The notes under the pieces: model-generated | The model's database searches: none | Told to the model about the DNA's origin: nothing | What the model saw: only the letters and a program-made list of their open reading frames with translations | Assembly (NCBI RefSeq): GCF_020283565.1 | Contig: NC_060060.1 | Span: forward strand, 34,658,001-34,722,000 | DNA: 64,000 nucleotides | Direction of reading: 5' to 3' | From: Trifolium pratense | Taxonomy: Eukaryota > Streptophyta > Magnoliopsida > Fabales > Fabaceae | Part shown: piece by piece, positions 49,441 to 62,576 of the stretch | Numbering within the stretch: the stretch's first letter is position 1 | How the letters are laid out: the number at the start of each line of letters is the position of its first letter | Program-made: the position numbers and the translations under genes

Positions 49441-50404
49441 CCAATAATATCTCACAGGAGTGACTTTTTAACTGTACAATGTATTCATCCTAAAAAGAGT
49501 AGTTTAAGTGCACGAAGATTTTGCTATATAATAGGAATGGGAGTACAGTGTTTGACATCATCTCTCTCTCTCTGCATAAAATTTGTCAACCCACAACACG
49601 ACGATCGAGTTTTGATCTGTACTGTAATTAACAATTCCATGTGTCAGTCAGGGTCAGATATAAATGACACCTAGGCAAAGCACGCACTACATATGACAAA
49701 CTTGTATGTATGTCAGATATGCAAAAGTTAAGTCTACTGCTGCCTGTAAGTGTAACAAACAAATTTCATGCTATGTGTCTGTCTAATTAACTGTAAATAA
49801 TAATAGGTTGGTTCCTTTGGGTTGTATTCAAAGCTTTTAATTTCTGACTTTAAATTGTAAGGGTTCGAGTACCCCTTGTACTCCTTTATAATATATATTG
49901 CTTATCAAAAAAAAAAAATAGGTTGGTTCCTCATCGAGTAAACAATATTAACATTGCCGAATACAGTACTCCTTAATTGCATACAAACTGCATTTTGATA
50001 TTGTGATGGATCATGGAATTGTGATGAGAAAATTAGAAATTGATGACACAATACTATAGACAAAAGCACGAGTCAGGATGAGACTTGACATTCATTTAAC
50101 TTGAAGGGTCCACTATATATATGTATGTATATATGTACCGTTGGATCTATCTATTTAATCCATTTCATTTAATTTGAATGGGTCATCCCATTGGAAGGAA
50201 CCAAATAAAAGCAGTGAGTGACTAGTCAAGAATTTGACCAACTGACCAATTGTTGACCCTCTGACTCTCTGCATTTATGATATCACCTCTAGAATTAAAT
50301 TAAAATCACTTTGTAACTAACTACTTGTTGGATGGATGGTTTTGTCTGTCTGGTTGAACCAACAACGCCAAAAAGAAAATGTGTCTCACTCCAGAATTTG
50401 TACC
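49441..50404. other. Spacer between LINE fragment and long microsatellite
   Basis: No gene is recognisable. A small SINE lies at 49816-49916 (separate entry); otherwise AT-rich with short (CT)n at 49559-49573. Confidence 0.5.
49816..49916 (+). mobile_element. Short SINE with 14-bp target duplication
   Basis: A 101-bp insert has a B-box-like GGGTTCGAGTACCCC (49861 onward) and a terminal A run. The direct repeat AATAGGTTGGTTCC flanks it at 49802-49815 and 49917-49930. The A box is not clear, so it is probably 5'-truncated or strongly diverged. Confidence 0.75.
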
Positions 50405-50582
<178 letters not shown>

Positions 50583-53298
50583 GGTTTGGTTACCCTTTGT
50601 TATATATGTACGTAACGTAGGACCACACATATATAACTTGTATGCAGGCAAGGCAAGCATCCCGTGACTTCTTTCTTTCTATGCTAAAACTAAGCAAGCA
50701 ATTTGGATACATACAATACAACAAATTCACTACTACATGCTTATTTTATGCTCTTATTTACTATTGCTCTTTTGTTTTTGCTATATATACTTTTTATAAT
50801 ATTACATACTATTTAATAGATTAACTTCTAATTAGTATCGGAGGAAAATGATTTGATCATGAGAATTTATTTGGTGTTTTGTTGAAACACATTACTTCGA
50901 TCCTTAGCTAGATCATGAACCTTTGTGGATTGGGTTTTGACCAAAAGTGACCTAATTTGTGAAAACGTATCAATTCGGACTAGCCAAACATTATAGTCTA
51001 ATAATATTACATACTATTTAATAAATCGGTGGTGTTAGGTGTATGAGTGTATCTAATCATTGGTATAACACCGTACTGTAATTATTCATGCATCTTGGAG
51101 AACATGCTCGAGGACACTAGAAATATATTTAGGAAGAAAAAAAGACACACAAATTTGTTTTGTAACTTTATTTTGTTGGCAAATGCTGCTAGTGTGCATA
51201 TATATGGTCTTCTTTAACAAAATTTCAAACTATGATCAGTGCCACTGTTTATCTTCTATGCTTGGAAAGTTACTTTTTACACAAGGCATTAACTTATAAG
51301 AGGAAAAACTAATTGCTGAAGTGGTTAAGTATTAACAATAACTTTGACAAACAAAAAGTCATAATTTTGGAATTGAGAAACAAATGAAGAGCGGTGGGAT
51401 AGGGTGAGTGTGGAGCAGTACATTGATGTGTATGTAATGGTTGAGCTAATTCCAAGTGTAGTTCAAAAGTGTCACTATCTCTCACTATATATGTCCCTGT
51501 CTACGTGAGTTATGATTTAGCATGCATCTTCAACCAACCCCACCGCACCACCCCCATCCCAAAGACCAATTAAGGACCATCGAATAACAAATTGAAAAGA
51601 TCCCATGTTGCCCATTCATGCTTGTAGAAGCAATAGTTGAATAATTAAAACAACTATCCGTGGAAACTGTCCTGGTTTGGGTCTCGAAGATAAGAAATTT
51701 TGTCATGCGACGGGGAAAATCTCTCGAAGGAGGTTTTGAGATGGAGACGAGATCTTATCCCATTCTGCTAGAATTCTTTCTCTAAATATTTTATTAACTA
51801 ATTTTTATATATTTATATATTCAGGTACTTTATGTGTTATATTTATTTGATTTTTGTGTATAAGTTTTATTTATATGTGATGTTAATTGTTTTCTCCTAA
51901 TAATGTCTTAATTTTTTATTTTACAATTAAACTATAATATTTTTATTATTAAACAAAGAATTAGGTCAAAAATAAAGAACATTTTAGATGACGAAGAAAG
52001 GAGTGAGAAAGTACTCCACTCCACACGCTTCCACTCCGTTGACATCTCTAGTATGAGATGATCAAATTTAGACCGTGCATATTTTGACATATAATTAATT
52101 AACTATTGTTTTGTTTTCTCTTTCAGTCTTAACCCTCCAATTTACATGATTTAAAGTTTAAATATGAGGTCAGTAAAATTTAATTGAGGATTGGTTCTAC
52201 AAAGGTTCAAACTCGATAAATCTTTAACTTAAAATACTTTATTTTATGACTTAATTCATTTCTTAACTTGTTTAGTAAAAAAAAAAACTTTTTTTTCTTC
52301 TATTTTGAAAAATTAAAAATAAATGGGTTAGTACTTAGTATACAAAGTCAAGTTATTACAGCTGAATTAACATTTCTTACATATCTTCTATTTTTTTGAC
52401 AAACAATTTTACATATCTTAAGAAATTAGTTTAAGTATCTTGCAATATTATATGTTGACATAGTTTAACTTTTGCTGATAAGAGTGTAGTTATTGACAAT
52501 TCATCTTCAAGTCATTAACTTGTTTTTGACTTCATAGTATACTTGGTACTTAATAACGTACAAGTGGCCATAATCAATTCATTTGATCATTACACATAAA
52601 ATCACAAGGTTAATACAATGATGTGGCGGGTGAATCATAAATAAATACACACAATCTTTACACTATCGTTAGTTAGTTATAAAGCATGTGTATATATGAA
52701 AGGCCTCTCTACATGGATTGCTTGTCATTTTTGGGCCTGTATGGCCTTCATTGTCAACGCTGGATTGTTAGCTATCAAATGGAAAGTATGGATATTGAAG
52801 GGTACATTGATGTTAAATGACTGGCTATTCACAATGTCTAGTAAAACAATGAAACTCTTTTAAACTCATTTCTTGGAAATAAAAACACTGAATACTTCAT
52901 TAATGTGAAACCAGTAGTTTTGCTCCTCTGCTTAGTAGCATTCTTTTCATCTGTATTATACAGAAAGAGAAGAAATATTATACATTTGTTATAAAGTACA
53001 GGGATTTTGCATTCCTGCAACCAAAAATATATAGAAACAGTCTCTCTACATATATGCTGCTTTGTTGATATAAAATGACATCAGTGTTTACTATATCTCC
53101 TTTTCAGCAGTGTCATTTTCAATTAGTTCAGATATTGACAGTGTGGAAAAAAAAAAAACGACCAAAATGTGAAGGGTTCCAAGTAAATAATAAATGCATG
53201 CCCAGATGCCAAAAAAAATAAAGCATATTTAACCTCAGACTATTAAACATATTCACCTGTCAAACCACATTATCTGACCAGAATTTTAATTTGATATT
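50583..53298. other. Gene-poor region downstream of the NYN gene
   Basis: No conserved protein is readable. The part next to 53298 should hold the 3' UTR of the minus-strand NYN gene. The remainder is AT-rich unassigned sequence. Confidence 0.5.
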
Positions 53299-56200
53299 CT
53301 ACTTCAACTCATTTTTAGATAACTTTTGCCTCAGGTTCTTCAGAGCCTCCGCTTCAGATAATTTTTGCCTCAGGTTCTTCAGAGCAGCCACTACTTCTGC
53401 ATCAAGATTGTGCTTCAACAATTTACCTTGAAAAGAAAAAGTTCTGTACATAACAATATGAATAAGAAAACAAATCAACTTCGGATCGAAGAATGTCAAT
53501 ATAAAAAACTAAAATAATCAGTTTTGCTCCCAGTCATACCAAATTATTGCACAATAATACTAAGTTTCACAAACAAAACTCAAATAAGATTGTTTCAAAC
53601 CATACAGAGATAGCTACAAACTACATACCAAACCTTGAACCCCTTAAGTGTCAAACCTAGGTGGTTTCTCAATATATATTTATCTTCTTCAAGAGACCAT
53701 GAATGAAGTCACACCATCTAGGACACCGAAGAAAATGTATCGCTGTAATTAACGCCATATGTTTGAGAGTATCCTTTTTGTAACTAACTGGCTTTAAATG
53801 ATCTATTTGGCCTTCTAAATCAACCTTCATACCATAAACACATTAGCATCCAACAACAGATTTTCTTCAGCAAAGAGGAACTAGTAACACGTTAACATCC
53901 AACTATTTTTCTTTGGGGAAAGAGGAACTAAGTCCCGCATGGTGTTATGCTCAGGAGCAATCATCTCATCATGGTTTGCCTTTAATTTAAAATGAGAGCC
54001 TCACAAAATTTCCAAGGAAGAAAGACAAAAGACAAAGTTGACATAATAGGATAAAGGTAAACAGTAAAAACTTAAAAACTTGAAAATGTATAAGGGTTTC
54101 TAGTGGACCAAGTATCTTTCCGAAGAGCAATTGATAGATAATCATAAAAAAGCTTATCATTCATATTGTACAGATCAACAGTATGAAAATAGTTGGAATC
54201 GAGTATGACTCATTGTGATTCTCATTGGATTCTTCAAATGCTAGAAATCAAGAATGACAGTCCATCAATGACAATGATGCGTAGTGAGAGGTCCCTGCTA
54301 AGGAAATGATCGAGTCTCGACATTTCTAGAATCCTCTAATGGGACCTTCAAGGGAGATAAAGATGGACAAAAATAGGAGTAGGAAAGGCCTAAAAAAGTA
54401 CACTAGGTTCAACAGTAGTCTAAAGAGGTGAAATAGGGTGCCTCTTCAAAGAAGATGTCATCTACAGAATTCTATTGATGATTAGTGACAAACAAATGAC
54501 AATGATATCCTTTTGCATCCTAGAATAACCAAACTATACCGATCAAGAGAAAGATTACAAGCAGAACATGCACAACCAAAAACAAGTTGAAATATGATAT
54601 AAACGATATTTAGGGACCAACACTTCATGAGGAACTTCATAATTATTAGCTGACAAAAGGAAGCAGTCACGCAACTGATTAAAAAGCAAGCTGTTTACAT
54701 AACACCACTTTAAATAAAACAAAAAAGTACGAGCAATCACATTAATATGGCGATTTTCTCCTTCAACAACACTATTTTGTTTTCTTTAAAAAAAAAAAAA
54801 AACTACCCTATTTTGTTGAGATGTATGAAATCATGGTGGATTTATATAAGATGTCATGAGAAGACATAAATGATTAAAATTCTTTGGAGGAAATATTCCT
54901 TTGCACTGTCACTTCTTAAAATCTTAATTGAAAGGACAAATGGGAACAAATATACAAATATTAATGACATAAATGTCGTTGGAGAAGTAAAAACAATGCT
55001 TTATACAAGTAATTTTAGAGCCATCAGAAAGTGTCACAAAATGTAGACAAATCATGTAGAGTAAAAAGACATAAGTGATCAGTCACCAGATTAATGGTTG
55101 AAGCCAGTAGTATCAAATCAAGAATCCAAGGAGTTAGATTATTACCAATATGTGTATATACAAATAGTGGGGTTGATGGTATGGGTAACTGTGGTGGTGG
55201 AGGATTGAGATTGTGATCAACTTTCAGCAGAACATATGCTCAAGACAAGAGGTAGAATCCTAGGGATCACTGGATCGAAGACCCACAACCTAAATCAACA
55301 CTAAATTGGCTGCCGAACCCCAAAAGAGGTGAAAAGAATTAGGTGGTCGGAACAAGACCAATAGCGTGATGAACAAAGCCCACGTTGAAATTACGAGGGC
55401 ACGAGGCAGAGAGTGACTGATTCTGGCAACGGTTCTTCTAAGTTTACTTCATCAACAGTTTTTAGCTAGGCATGTTCCAACAGTTGTTTAATTGGAGCCA
55501 GTTCGTTTGAAGCCCTAACTTGATCGCAACCACGAGAGACATGGTTTTTAGTTTCTATTGCTTAATTAAACTAGGCCCAGGTGGATGGCTCCAGTACCAT
55601 TTTGAGATGGGCAAATATTTGCTAAATTGCTCGAGGAGTCCCTCAGCACACACACATACAAGTTTTACAATTTAATATTAGAAACTAAGGAAACTAATTA
55701 TATTGCGACTATTAAAAATAAATAGATATGGCACTAAATCGATTATATTCTCCCTGAATAGGAGGTACTTTGCTCTAACAAATGTTCTATTTTCATTTTC
55801 ATTGTGGCATAACTTTGCTCTTGAATTAAAATGCAAGCATATAAATAAACCCAGATAATAATTGGATACATTCATTAAGGAAATTTGTGACGGTAACAAA
55901 AAATCACAAAATTAAATTGAAATTAGCAGTGCATTAAAGAATATTATATCTCAATTTGCAAAGGCAATTAATACACAAGTCATAAACCACACAGTGAACA
56001 ATCATAAAAGATATATAACAAAACGAATATTTCTGATGGAAAATACATGTTTTTCAAACTTAATCCAGACATGGCATACCTTTCCTCTTGAAGCGTGTCT
56101 GCAGCCTCCTTTTGTGCTTCCTTTATCTACTATCCAAACAATTAATAAACAAGACCATGTAAAATATCAATGAAGGATGTAAAAACCATCCATGGGAATC

Positions 56201-58829
56201 GGGATTGTCAAACTAATCAAAGCTTTGGAATTCTGAACCTCTTTAATAGCATGGCCATGTGTTTTTAAATTATGTAAACTCTTAAATTTAATACTGCATT
56301 AGAAAATTTGAGATTTGAATGTGCAACAAAAACAATTGAAGGCATTTTATGAGAAGAAAACATTCAGAAACATCATATTAAAGTTTTACCTCAGTTATAA
56401 GTGTCTTGCAACTCCAAACATAGGCTCCCTGAAAGGATGCAGAGTATAAATCTTTTGCACAAATAAACAGAGCATGATACAATTACAGTTACATGATAAC
56501 TAGGCGATCATATGCACCAGCATTTTAAAAAAATCGAAAAGGAAATCATGTTAAAATCATATAATGCATAGATTAACAAGGAGAGAACAATAACCATAAT
56601 TGGAAAAAAATTATAAAGACAGTTGAAAATCAATTTGCTTCAATTTTACTAAAGTTTTCAATTTATGAGACTGTGCATACTGCTCCATTTGCTGCATGCT
56701 GTTGATCGTGATCAGAAGTGACAACCCAGACATCGGGGCAACCGTCCTCCTTTAAAGCTGAAACCTGAATTGAGTAAAGAATAAAGCAAGAAGATTCACT
56801 TCATGAAAGTATAAATGAAGCACTATTATAATTGAAAATAGTGTGCGAGTGTTGTAAGCCCCGGAGTACCAAGTTCAATTCCTACTCATAAAAATTCAGC
56901 TCTATTATAATTGACTTATGCAGATAACCACTGATTTCTGTATTAGAAATGTTAATAAGGTATATGCCAAACATCATTGCAATTCAAGGTCCACAAGTGC
57001 AGAAAATAATCACATCTTACATTATGGGACTATAGATGGTAATCCATTAATCACTTATTTGCATTTAACTTATAAAAGCAAGAACAGCAGAAGATGCTGG
57101 CACATTGAATACAGGATCGAGAGCGGTGTTGCATGGATACAGGTACCAATACCAGTATTGGTATGCACAAGGTTACAGGGACAAGGCACAAGTTTTAATG
57201 GAAGTTGGATATCAATTTATTTCATTTACCCCCATACCAAACAACTTAACAACAAAACTTGGAGTTATGCAAGGATTGAATTGATCGTTGAGTGATAACT
57301 AATGAGTGAATATTGTGTACCTGGCAAGTACCGATAGTGTATACGTACCTGGCAAGTACCGATAGTGTATACATACACAATAGGCCAATGCATGTGTGAC
57401 AAATATTTAATGAGAACCCGTGCATCATAGAGCAAAATAAAACTTGAAAAACAAAATCAAACCACAATAATCACAGATCTGGATATCAAAGTGACAGTAA
57501 AATCCATATTCTAAAAGTGTAATAATAGAAAAGAAGGAACGTATCCATAAAATCATGATAGTTGTCCAGATAGGAAGTCCATTGATTTGTAGTTGTATCT
57601 AACCTCTTTTTCAATCCATGTATCAGCAGATGTTGCACTTGAGAAAACAATGTCGATGCTGCAAAATGGGCAAGTTATAATAAATCTATAAGATTGGAAT
57701 TTAGAAGAGTGAAATAATTGAAGTGATGCTATAAGTATCCTAGTGGAAGGAAATGGTGATTGGCAGCTAGTTGCATTGTTGTATGAAAAATGAAAAAGTA
57801 GTAGTAAGTAAATGTAAGGGTGAAATGGAAAGAGTACCCGAAGGCACATTCCTTGTGATCGGGGAATCCAGACTTATGGGCATCAAATACAACAACGACT
57901 TTGAGGTCTGTAGAAGCAAAGCATAAAGAAAGGTGAGAATTGAAAGCATAAAAATGAGTAGTAGTAGTAGTGAGAGTGTGTAATGTAAGTACCTCTGAGC
58001 TTACTAAAGGTCAGAAGCTCGTGAATTAGCTTTTGGCGAGCAATCTCAAGATTTCCATTCATAAAATGTTTCTTGAGTTTGATCCAATATCCACAAACAT
58101 TATAACCATCAACAAGCATAACAGGGACAGCATTGTCTATTATACCCAACTGGTTTGTACTGCAATGCAAGAAGCAACTTAGAACAAAGAGGTTTGTTGT
58201 TGTTGTTAGTAGTTAGTAGATAGACTTCTTACTTGTAGAGAGCAGTGGTAGGATCACCATAGTAATCAGTGTTGTCGTCATCGTCATCGTGGTGGATAGT
58301 AATAGTATCCTCTTTCTCGGCCTTCTTTTTACGGTAACTGGTGGAAGGTCTAGGAGTGCTAGATTTTCGTTGTTGGTGCTCCTAAATAAATAATAATAAT
58401 GAGTGAAGTAGTAAATTGAAGAATGGGGTAGTATTATAGAGGAAGAGGAAATGATGATGTACCTTCCACATCTTGAGGGCGCGAAGGTTTTCCTTGGCAT
58501 TAGATGTGATTCTGGGAGGAGGAGGAGGAGGAGGAGAATGAGAAGAAGAACCCTAACAAGCAAGCATTCAGAGGAAAAAAGAACTAATTAATTGACCAAT
58601 CAATCGATCAATGAATCAACAAGAGGAAAAAAGGAACCTGCTGTTGATGCTGCTTCTTCTTCTTGCTTTTGGAAGCTACTATTATGATATTGTGCCCCCC
58701 CCTGTATCTTCTGTTATCATAAGAACAAGAAGAAGCATTGCTGCAATCACATAGTGCTGCTGCTCCTAACAACGAACGTGATGATGATGATGATGATGTT
58801 ATTGTTGATGTAACTAATTTCAATTCCAT
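53299..58829 (-). CDS. YacP/Rae1-like NYN-domain protein
   Basis: Ten exons join in phase to 345 aa: 58829-58638, 58552-58463, 58381-58233, 58159-57993, 57907-57838, 57658-57604, 56764-56681, 56428-56390, 56126-56080 and 53443-53299. The Ser-rich N-terminus followed by a basic stretch suits a plastid transit peptide. The NYN (DUF901, PIN-like nuclease) fold begins near residue 155, with VMLVDGYNVCGYW (D161, N164), VVVVFDAHKSG (D208), SADTWIEKE (D235) and WVVTSDHDQQHAANGAGAYVW (D259, D261). These acidic residues match the metal site of the family. Bacterial YacP (Rae1) is a ribosome-associated endoribonuclease; the plant role is not known to me. The tail, GKLLKHNLDAEVVAALKNLR, is followed by an in-frame 13-residue duplication. 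The last intron (2.6 kb) contains copia debris. By gene order it corresponds to At2g02410. Confidence 0.9.
53324..53401 (-). repeat. In-frame 39-bp tandem duplication in the last NYN exon
   Basis: The coding strand repeats a 39-bp unit with one base difference, giving ALKNLRQKLSEAE then ALKNLRQKLSKNE. The frame is preserved, so the C-terminal helix is lengthened by 13 residues. Confidence 0.92.
53650..55120 (-). pseudogene. Decayed Ty1/copia polyprotein fragment inside NYN intron 9
   Basis: On the minus strand, scraps of copia integrase lie at about 55000-54480, including VEGENRHINVIARTFLF, a VNSLLFNQLRDCFL-like part and LGCKRI-type sequence. Scraps of the reverse transcriptase N-terminus lie at about 53990-53680 (MKVDLEGQIDHLKP and a following KKDTLKH... 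part in broken frames). The order integrase then reverse transcriptase is that of Ty1/copia elements. Many stops and frameshifts make it non-functional. LTRs were not delimited. It shares the strand of the host gene. Confidence 0.7.
57317..57372. repeat. 28-bp tandem duplication in NYN intron 6
   Basis: Two adjacent identical 28-bp copies, each starting GTACCTGGCAAGTACC. Confidence 0.92.
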
Positions 58830-59149
58830 ACCAACCACCACTAATTTCAATTATTCTTACTTGTTCATCTTCGTCACTATGAATGCTTCTTCCTCATCCT
58901 ACCAGAACTAGTAGTAGTACATTCAATCAAATTATTATTATTATTTTTTTTTTATTTTTGTGTGGTTCAGCCTGTTCCGGTTACAAAGGCCTCTCTACAT
59001 TTCGATGGGCTTACCAATTTCAAATTCGATGGATTGCTTTCTTTACTATACCACCTTCTTATCCCCACCCCCTTACAGTTTTTAACACCTTCTTATTGAT
59101 TTTAAGTTATGTATGTTTGCCTAAACATTATTAAATTTATGTTTGAGCC
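58830..59149. other. Upstream region of the NYN gene
   Basis: Should contain the promoter and leader of the minus-strand NYN gene. A poly-T run and (TTA)n stretch lie at 58930-58957. The plus-strand frame at 58883-59134 is not convincing. Confidence 0.5.
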
Positions 59150-59345
59150 TATAATAACGGTATACAAGGCAAGACAGCCGTCATTAGCGATGACTAATCT
59201 TCGTCGGGAAATTTGTCGGGCACACAAGGTGTGTTATCCCCTTCCAAAAAAAATTTCTCCATACGCATGAGCCAGAAATCGAACTTTTGACTACATACTT
59301 AAAGGGACCGAGATTCTTACCACTTGGATCAATTCATTGTTAGTA
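59150..59345 (-). mobile_element. SINE-like element on the minus strand
   Basis: The minus strand starts GATCCAAGTGGTAAGAATC (A-box-like, about 59310-59330). It has the B box AAGTTCGATTTC near 59275, then a GC-richer body, and ends TTGTATACCGTTATTATAGG near 59150. This fits a tRNA-derived SINE of about 190 bp. Target duplications were not identified. Confidence 0.6.
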
Positions 59346-59861
59346 ATAACCTAGATATTTTATATACTGAAAAAGATATATAGAACATATTGATATAAAC
59401 ACGATTATTAGTGACTTTTCATTTAAAAATGCTCCTAAAAATTATTTTGTATGAATATTTACATATTAAATAAAAAGAAGTCAATGTTTTTGCAAATTCA
59501 AGTTCTTAATAATAAATATTAGCTAGAGTTGAAACTATAACTTCGCTCATAAAGCCACCGAAATCTCAGAAACGTCATCGGTCACTGGCCAATTTAAATA
59601 CTATAATTACCTAAGCCTAGGTCTTATACATATTGTGGGATAAACACATCGACACCTCAAATATGAAAATACAAATAGAGATTCACTCTAAAGTCTAAAC
59701 ATACTGTAAATAAAGTAGTTGTGAGTTGTGAGTTGTTCGGATTTAGGCAATCCATAAGTCCATAATTGATGGTGCAAGAGCTCGAGTACCTATGTCTATG
59801 TGGTAGGTATCAAAATTTGGAACCATTTTGGATTTATAAATAGGAATACCTGTATGCACAT

Positions 59862-59990
59862 ACTCCCTCCGTCCCAAAATATAAGGGAAAATTGGTTAAT
59901 CAAAGTTGATGTATCTAGTCCAAATTTTTAACCAAATACATCAACTTTCTTTGACCAATTTTCCCTTATATTTTGGGACAGAGTAGTATA
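59862..59990. mobile_element. Stowaway-type hairpin MITE
   Basis: Near-perfect inverted repeats: left CTCCCTCCGTCCCAAAATAT and right ATATTTTGGGACAGAGTA. The inner parts AAATTGGTTAATCAAAGTTG and CAACTTTCTTTGACCAATTT are also complementary, so almost the whole 129 bp folds back. TA dinucleotides flank both ends, as expected for this family. Confidence 0.85.
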
Positions 59991-60030
59991 TTATCTTCTC
60001 TAAAATGTAGGGTTACAATTAAATATTTAA

Positions 60031-60150
60031 TCCGTCCCAAAATATAAGTAAAAGTTGGTCAATAAAAGTGAATGTATTTAATCCAAATCTTTAACCAAAT
60101 TCATCAAGTTTATTTGACTCATTTTTGTTATATTTTGAAATTTGAGGTAT
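60031..60150. mobile_element. Second, diverged hairpin MITE
   Basis: Starts ATCCGTCCCAAAATATAAG and contains AAAGTTGGTCAATAAAAGTG. The right half, with CAAGTTTATTTGACTCATTTT and ATATTTTGAAAT, is a worn inverse complement. Same family as the element 40 bp to the left, but older. Confidence 0.7.
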
Positions 60151-61596
60151 AAGATTGAAGAGAATGAATACTTTTTCTTTTGGTACTAAAAAGAGATTGG
60201 ATTTTTTTTTAACAAAGATTAATAACTTAATATATATTGAAGTTGACAAAAAAAAAAGAGAGTAATGTGAACACATGTGACTGACTTTTATTTTTTTTAT
60301 TAATTAATATCAAAGATATTCAAAACTATTCAAAATTTCAAATGAGTAACAATATCACAATTACTATTAGCTTCTTCCTCTAGTCAAGGGAGTAGTTAGG
60401 ATTGAATTACTCATGTAATAAGTCATTGATACTGATATTTGAGAGCTAAAGGCCAAACATCGACCATGCATTTCCCTCCTCCCAAAGTAAACAATTTGTT
60501 TTGGAAAAAAAATCTCAAAATAAGTGATAACTTATTACTTATGTAAAAAAAAAAAAAAAAGTGATAACTTATGTCAGCTATATTACATGAAATATTTTAT
60601 TCCAATTTTATCTCAAATTATATATTATACTGTACTCAATTATTCATATTGAGTAGTTAATTTGATTCCCCCATTCTACCCAAATGTTCTGCATACACAA
60701 AAGTCAAATATCAAATTTGAACCAATTTATTGTTGATCACTTGAATTATTTAAAAAAATGACAAAAATCGCACAGTGCTTATTTTGAAATGGTGATTCTT
60801 ACAGCTTAAGTTACTGTAAATTGTTCAATATTTTGACTGTGTGATTTCAATGAGAGAGTTGTCCTTAAACACATCCTATCCTATATTAGGAATGATTTAA
60901 CTTGAAAATCCCTACTCCATCCCCTCTCCTAGCTACTCGAGTTGTTTTGTTACTTTGTTTGTTTGATGTATGGCAATGATTGGTTTGGTGAAAAGCAATC
61001 CGATGATCTGCTTTATCATAAATAATAAATGCATAGGCATGATCAGTTGGCGATGTATGTCATGTTGGAAGCAGGACAACTGGAAGTCCAAATTTATACT
61101 AGTAGTATATAAAATTATGTAGCAAGTAGGAAATCATTTGCAGTATTGTATACCATTTTTAATTGTTCAGATTTAAATTCTACTATTATTGTACATCTGT
61201 ACTTTTTATATATGGCTACTAAATTATCATCCATAGTTTTTTTTTAATTAAAAAAATGTATAGTTTATTCTCACAATATGCTACTAGCAGTAAGTTGTCT
61301 TCAGGTAAAAAATATGGCCTTGTCTTGTCTGTGTTCACACCAGTTGCAAAAGCAGTCCTTCCTCCAAAATACTAATACTAGTTATTTATTTAATTTAAGA
61401 TTTGATAAAGTGGAAAGTAAGTATACTATGTTTAGCTGGTTTGATCAAATTCCTTGTAGCAGTATTGGCATTCCATGGTCACTTTGGTCTTTAACCAGTC
61501 CACAATTAATCCACATACATATATAGTGGAAGCATGTGAAATTCAACACAAGTTTGGTGATATCATGTCTGTAGAGACTCTAGTACAGTAGGTATA

Positions 61597-61618
61597 TGTA
61601 TGTATGTATGTATGTATG
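61597..61618. repeat. (GTAT)n microsatellite
   Basis: About five GTAT units. Confidence 0.85.
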
Positions 61619-62323
61619 ATGGTGAAATATAGAGAATAGGAAAGTTAGTTATTGGTACTACAGTACAGTACACTACATAGTACATTACGTTAAGGTCGGT
61701 AAGGACAATCTCAATCAAATACGTACCGTGGCATTGAGTTCCCAGCCCACAGCAGCATAGGGACCGGTTTTGCCTGCCTTGCTGTTTGGAATGCATTCCA
61801 TTCCACCCTCCTCTATCATGCCACGTGACTGGGACCTGAGTTATATTCCAAACCCACTTCCCATTTTTTTCTCTTTAATTTCTAGTACCATTTCCTAAAC
61901 AAACAATAAATAATATGTTAGTTGCCCTTTTTTATTTGCAACAAGAAGCATCTATATAGACGGTTCAAATATGCAATAGACTTAGTAGATTGGCAAAATT
62001 ACGTACCTAATACGTACGTAGTAATATATAATTTAATAAATCCCTTTCTTTGGTTTTGGCTCATAAGTTCCATTGTTACATTATACATTGTGGTAGTTGA
62101 AGTTCCCATGCTTTGGCCTAATTATACATGATACTATATAGTAGTTGAGTTGAAGCTTTATACTTTTCTTATTTCTTTTCTCTATATTTTGCTAGATATT
62201 ATTGTGAGTGTTTTATTTCCAATTTATATTTCTCCTCCAACATTCCATGTGCATAAAATTTTCAACCCTTTATCTTGCTGCTTTTCTGGCTGGAATAAAA
62301 GAATCTATCTTTTATTTATCTCT

Positions 62324-62353
62324 AGAGAGAGAGAGAGAGAGAGAGAAAGAGAG
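62324..62353. repeat. (GA)n microsatellite upstream of the START gene
   Basis: About 14 GA units with one interruption, some 225 bp before the start codon. GA runs are common near plant core promoters. Confidence 0.9.
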
Positions 62354-62485
62354 GGCCTATTGTTTGTTCTAATCATGTAAGGTTCTTCTGGCATTGCATG
62401 TGCAGCAATCAACTCCCCCCACTTCATTTTTTTTTTGTTGCACTTCTTAGCCTCTCTTTTAAACTACGCTTCATCACTTTATGTG

Positions 62486-62496
62486 TATATATATAT
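62486..62496 (+). promoter_or_regulatory. TATA-like element of the START gene
   Basis: TATATATATAT lies about 80-90 nt before the ATG at 62577, a suitable distance for a short leader. It is a candidate core promoter only. Confidence 0.4.
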
Positions 62497-62576
62497 GCCT
62501 TTCATTTATCAATAGTCTTAAATCTTAGTCATCATCATATAAGTATAAACAAAACATAATCCACAGCAGAGCCACA

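Larger units (their letters stand above)
60151..62480. other. Upstream region of the START-domain gene
   Basis: No protein was recognised. Contains poly-A runs, a (GTAT)n run at 61597-61618 and a (GA)n run at 62324-62353. Open frames at 61278-61526 and 61922-62380 carry no recognisable motif. Confidence 0.5.
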
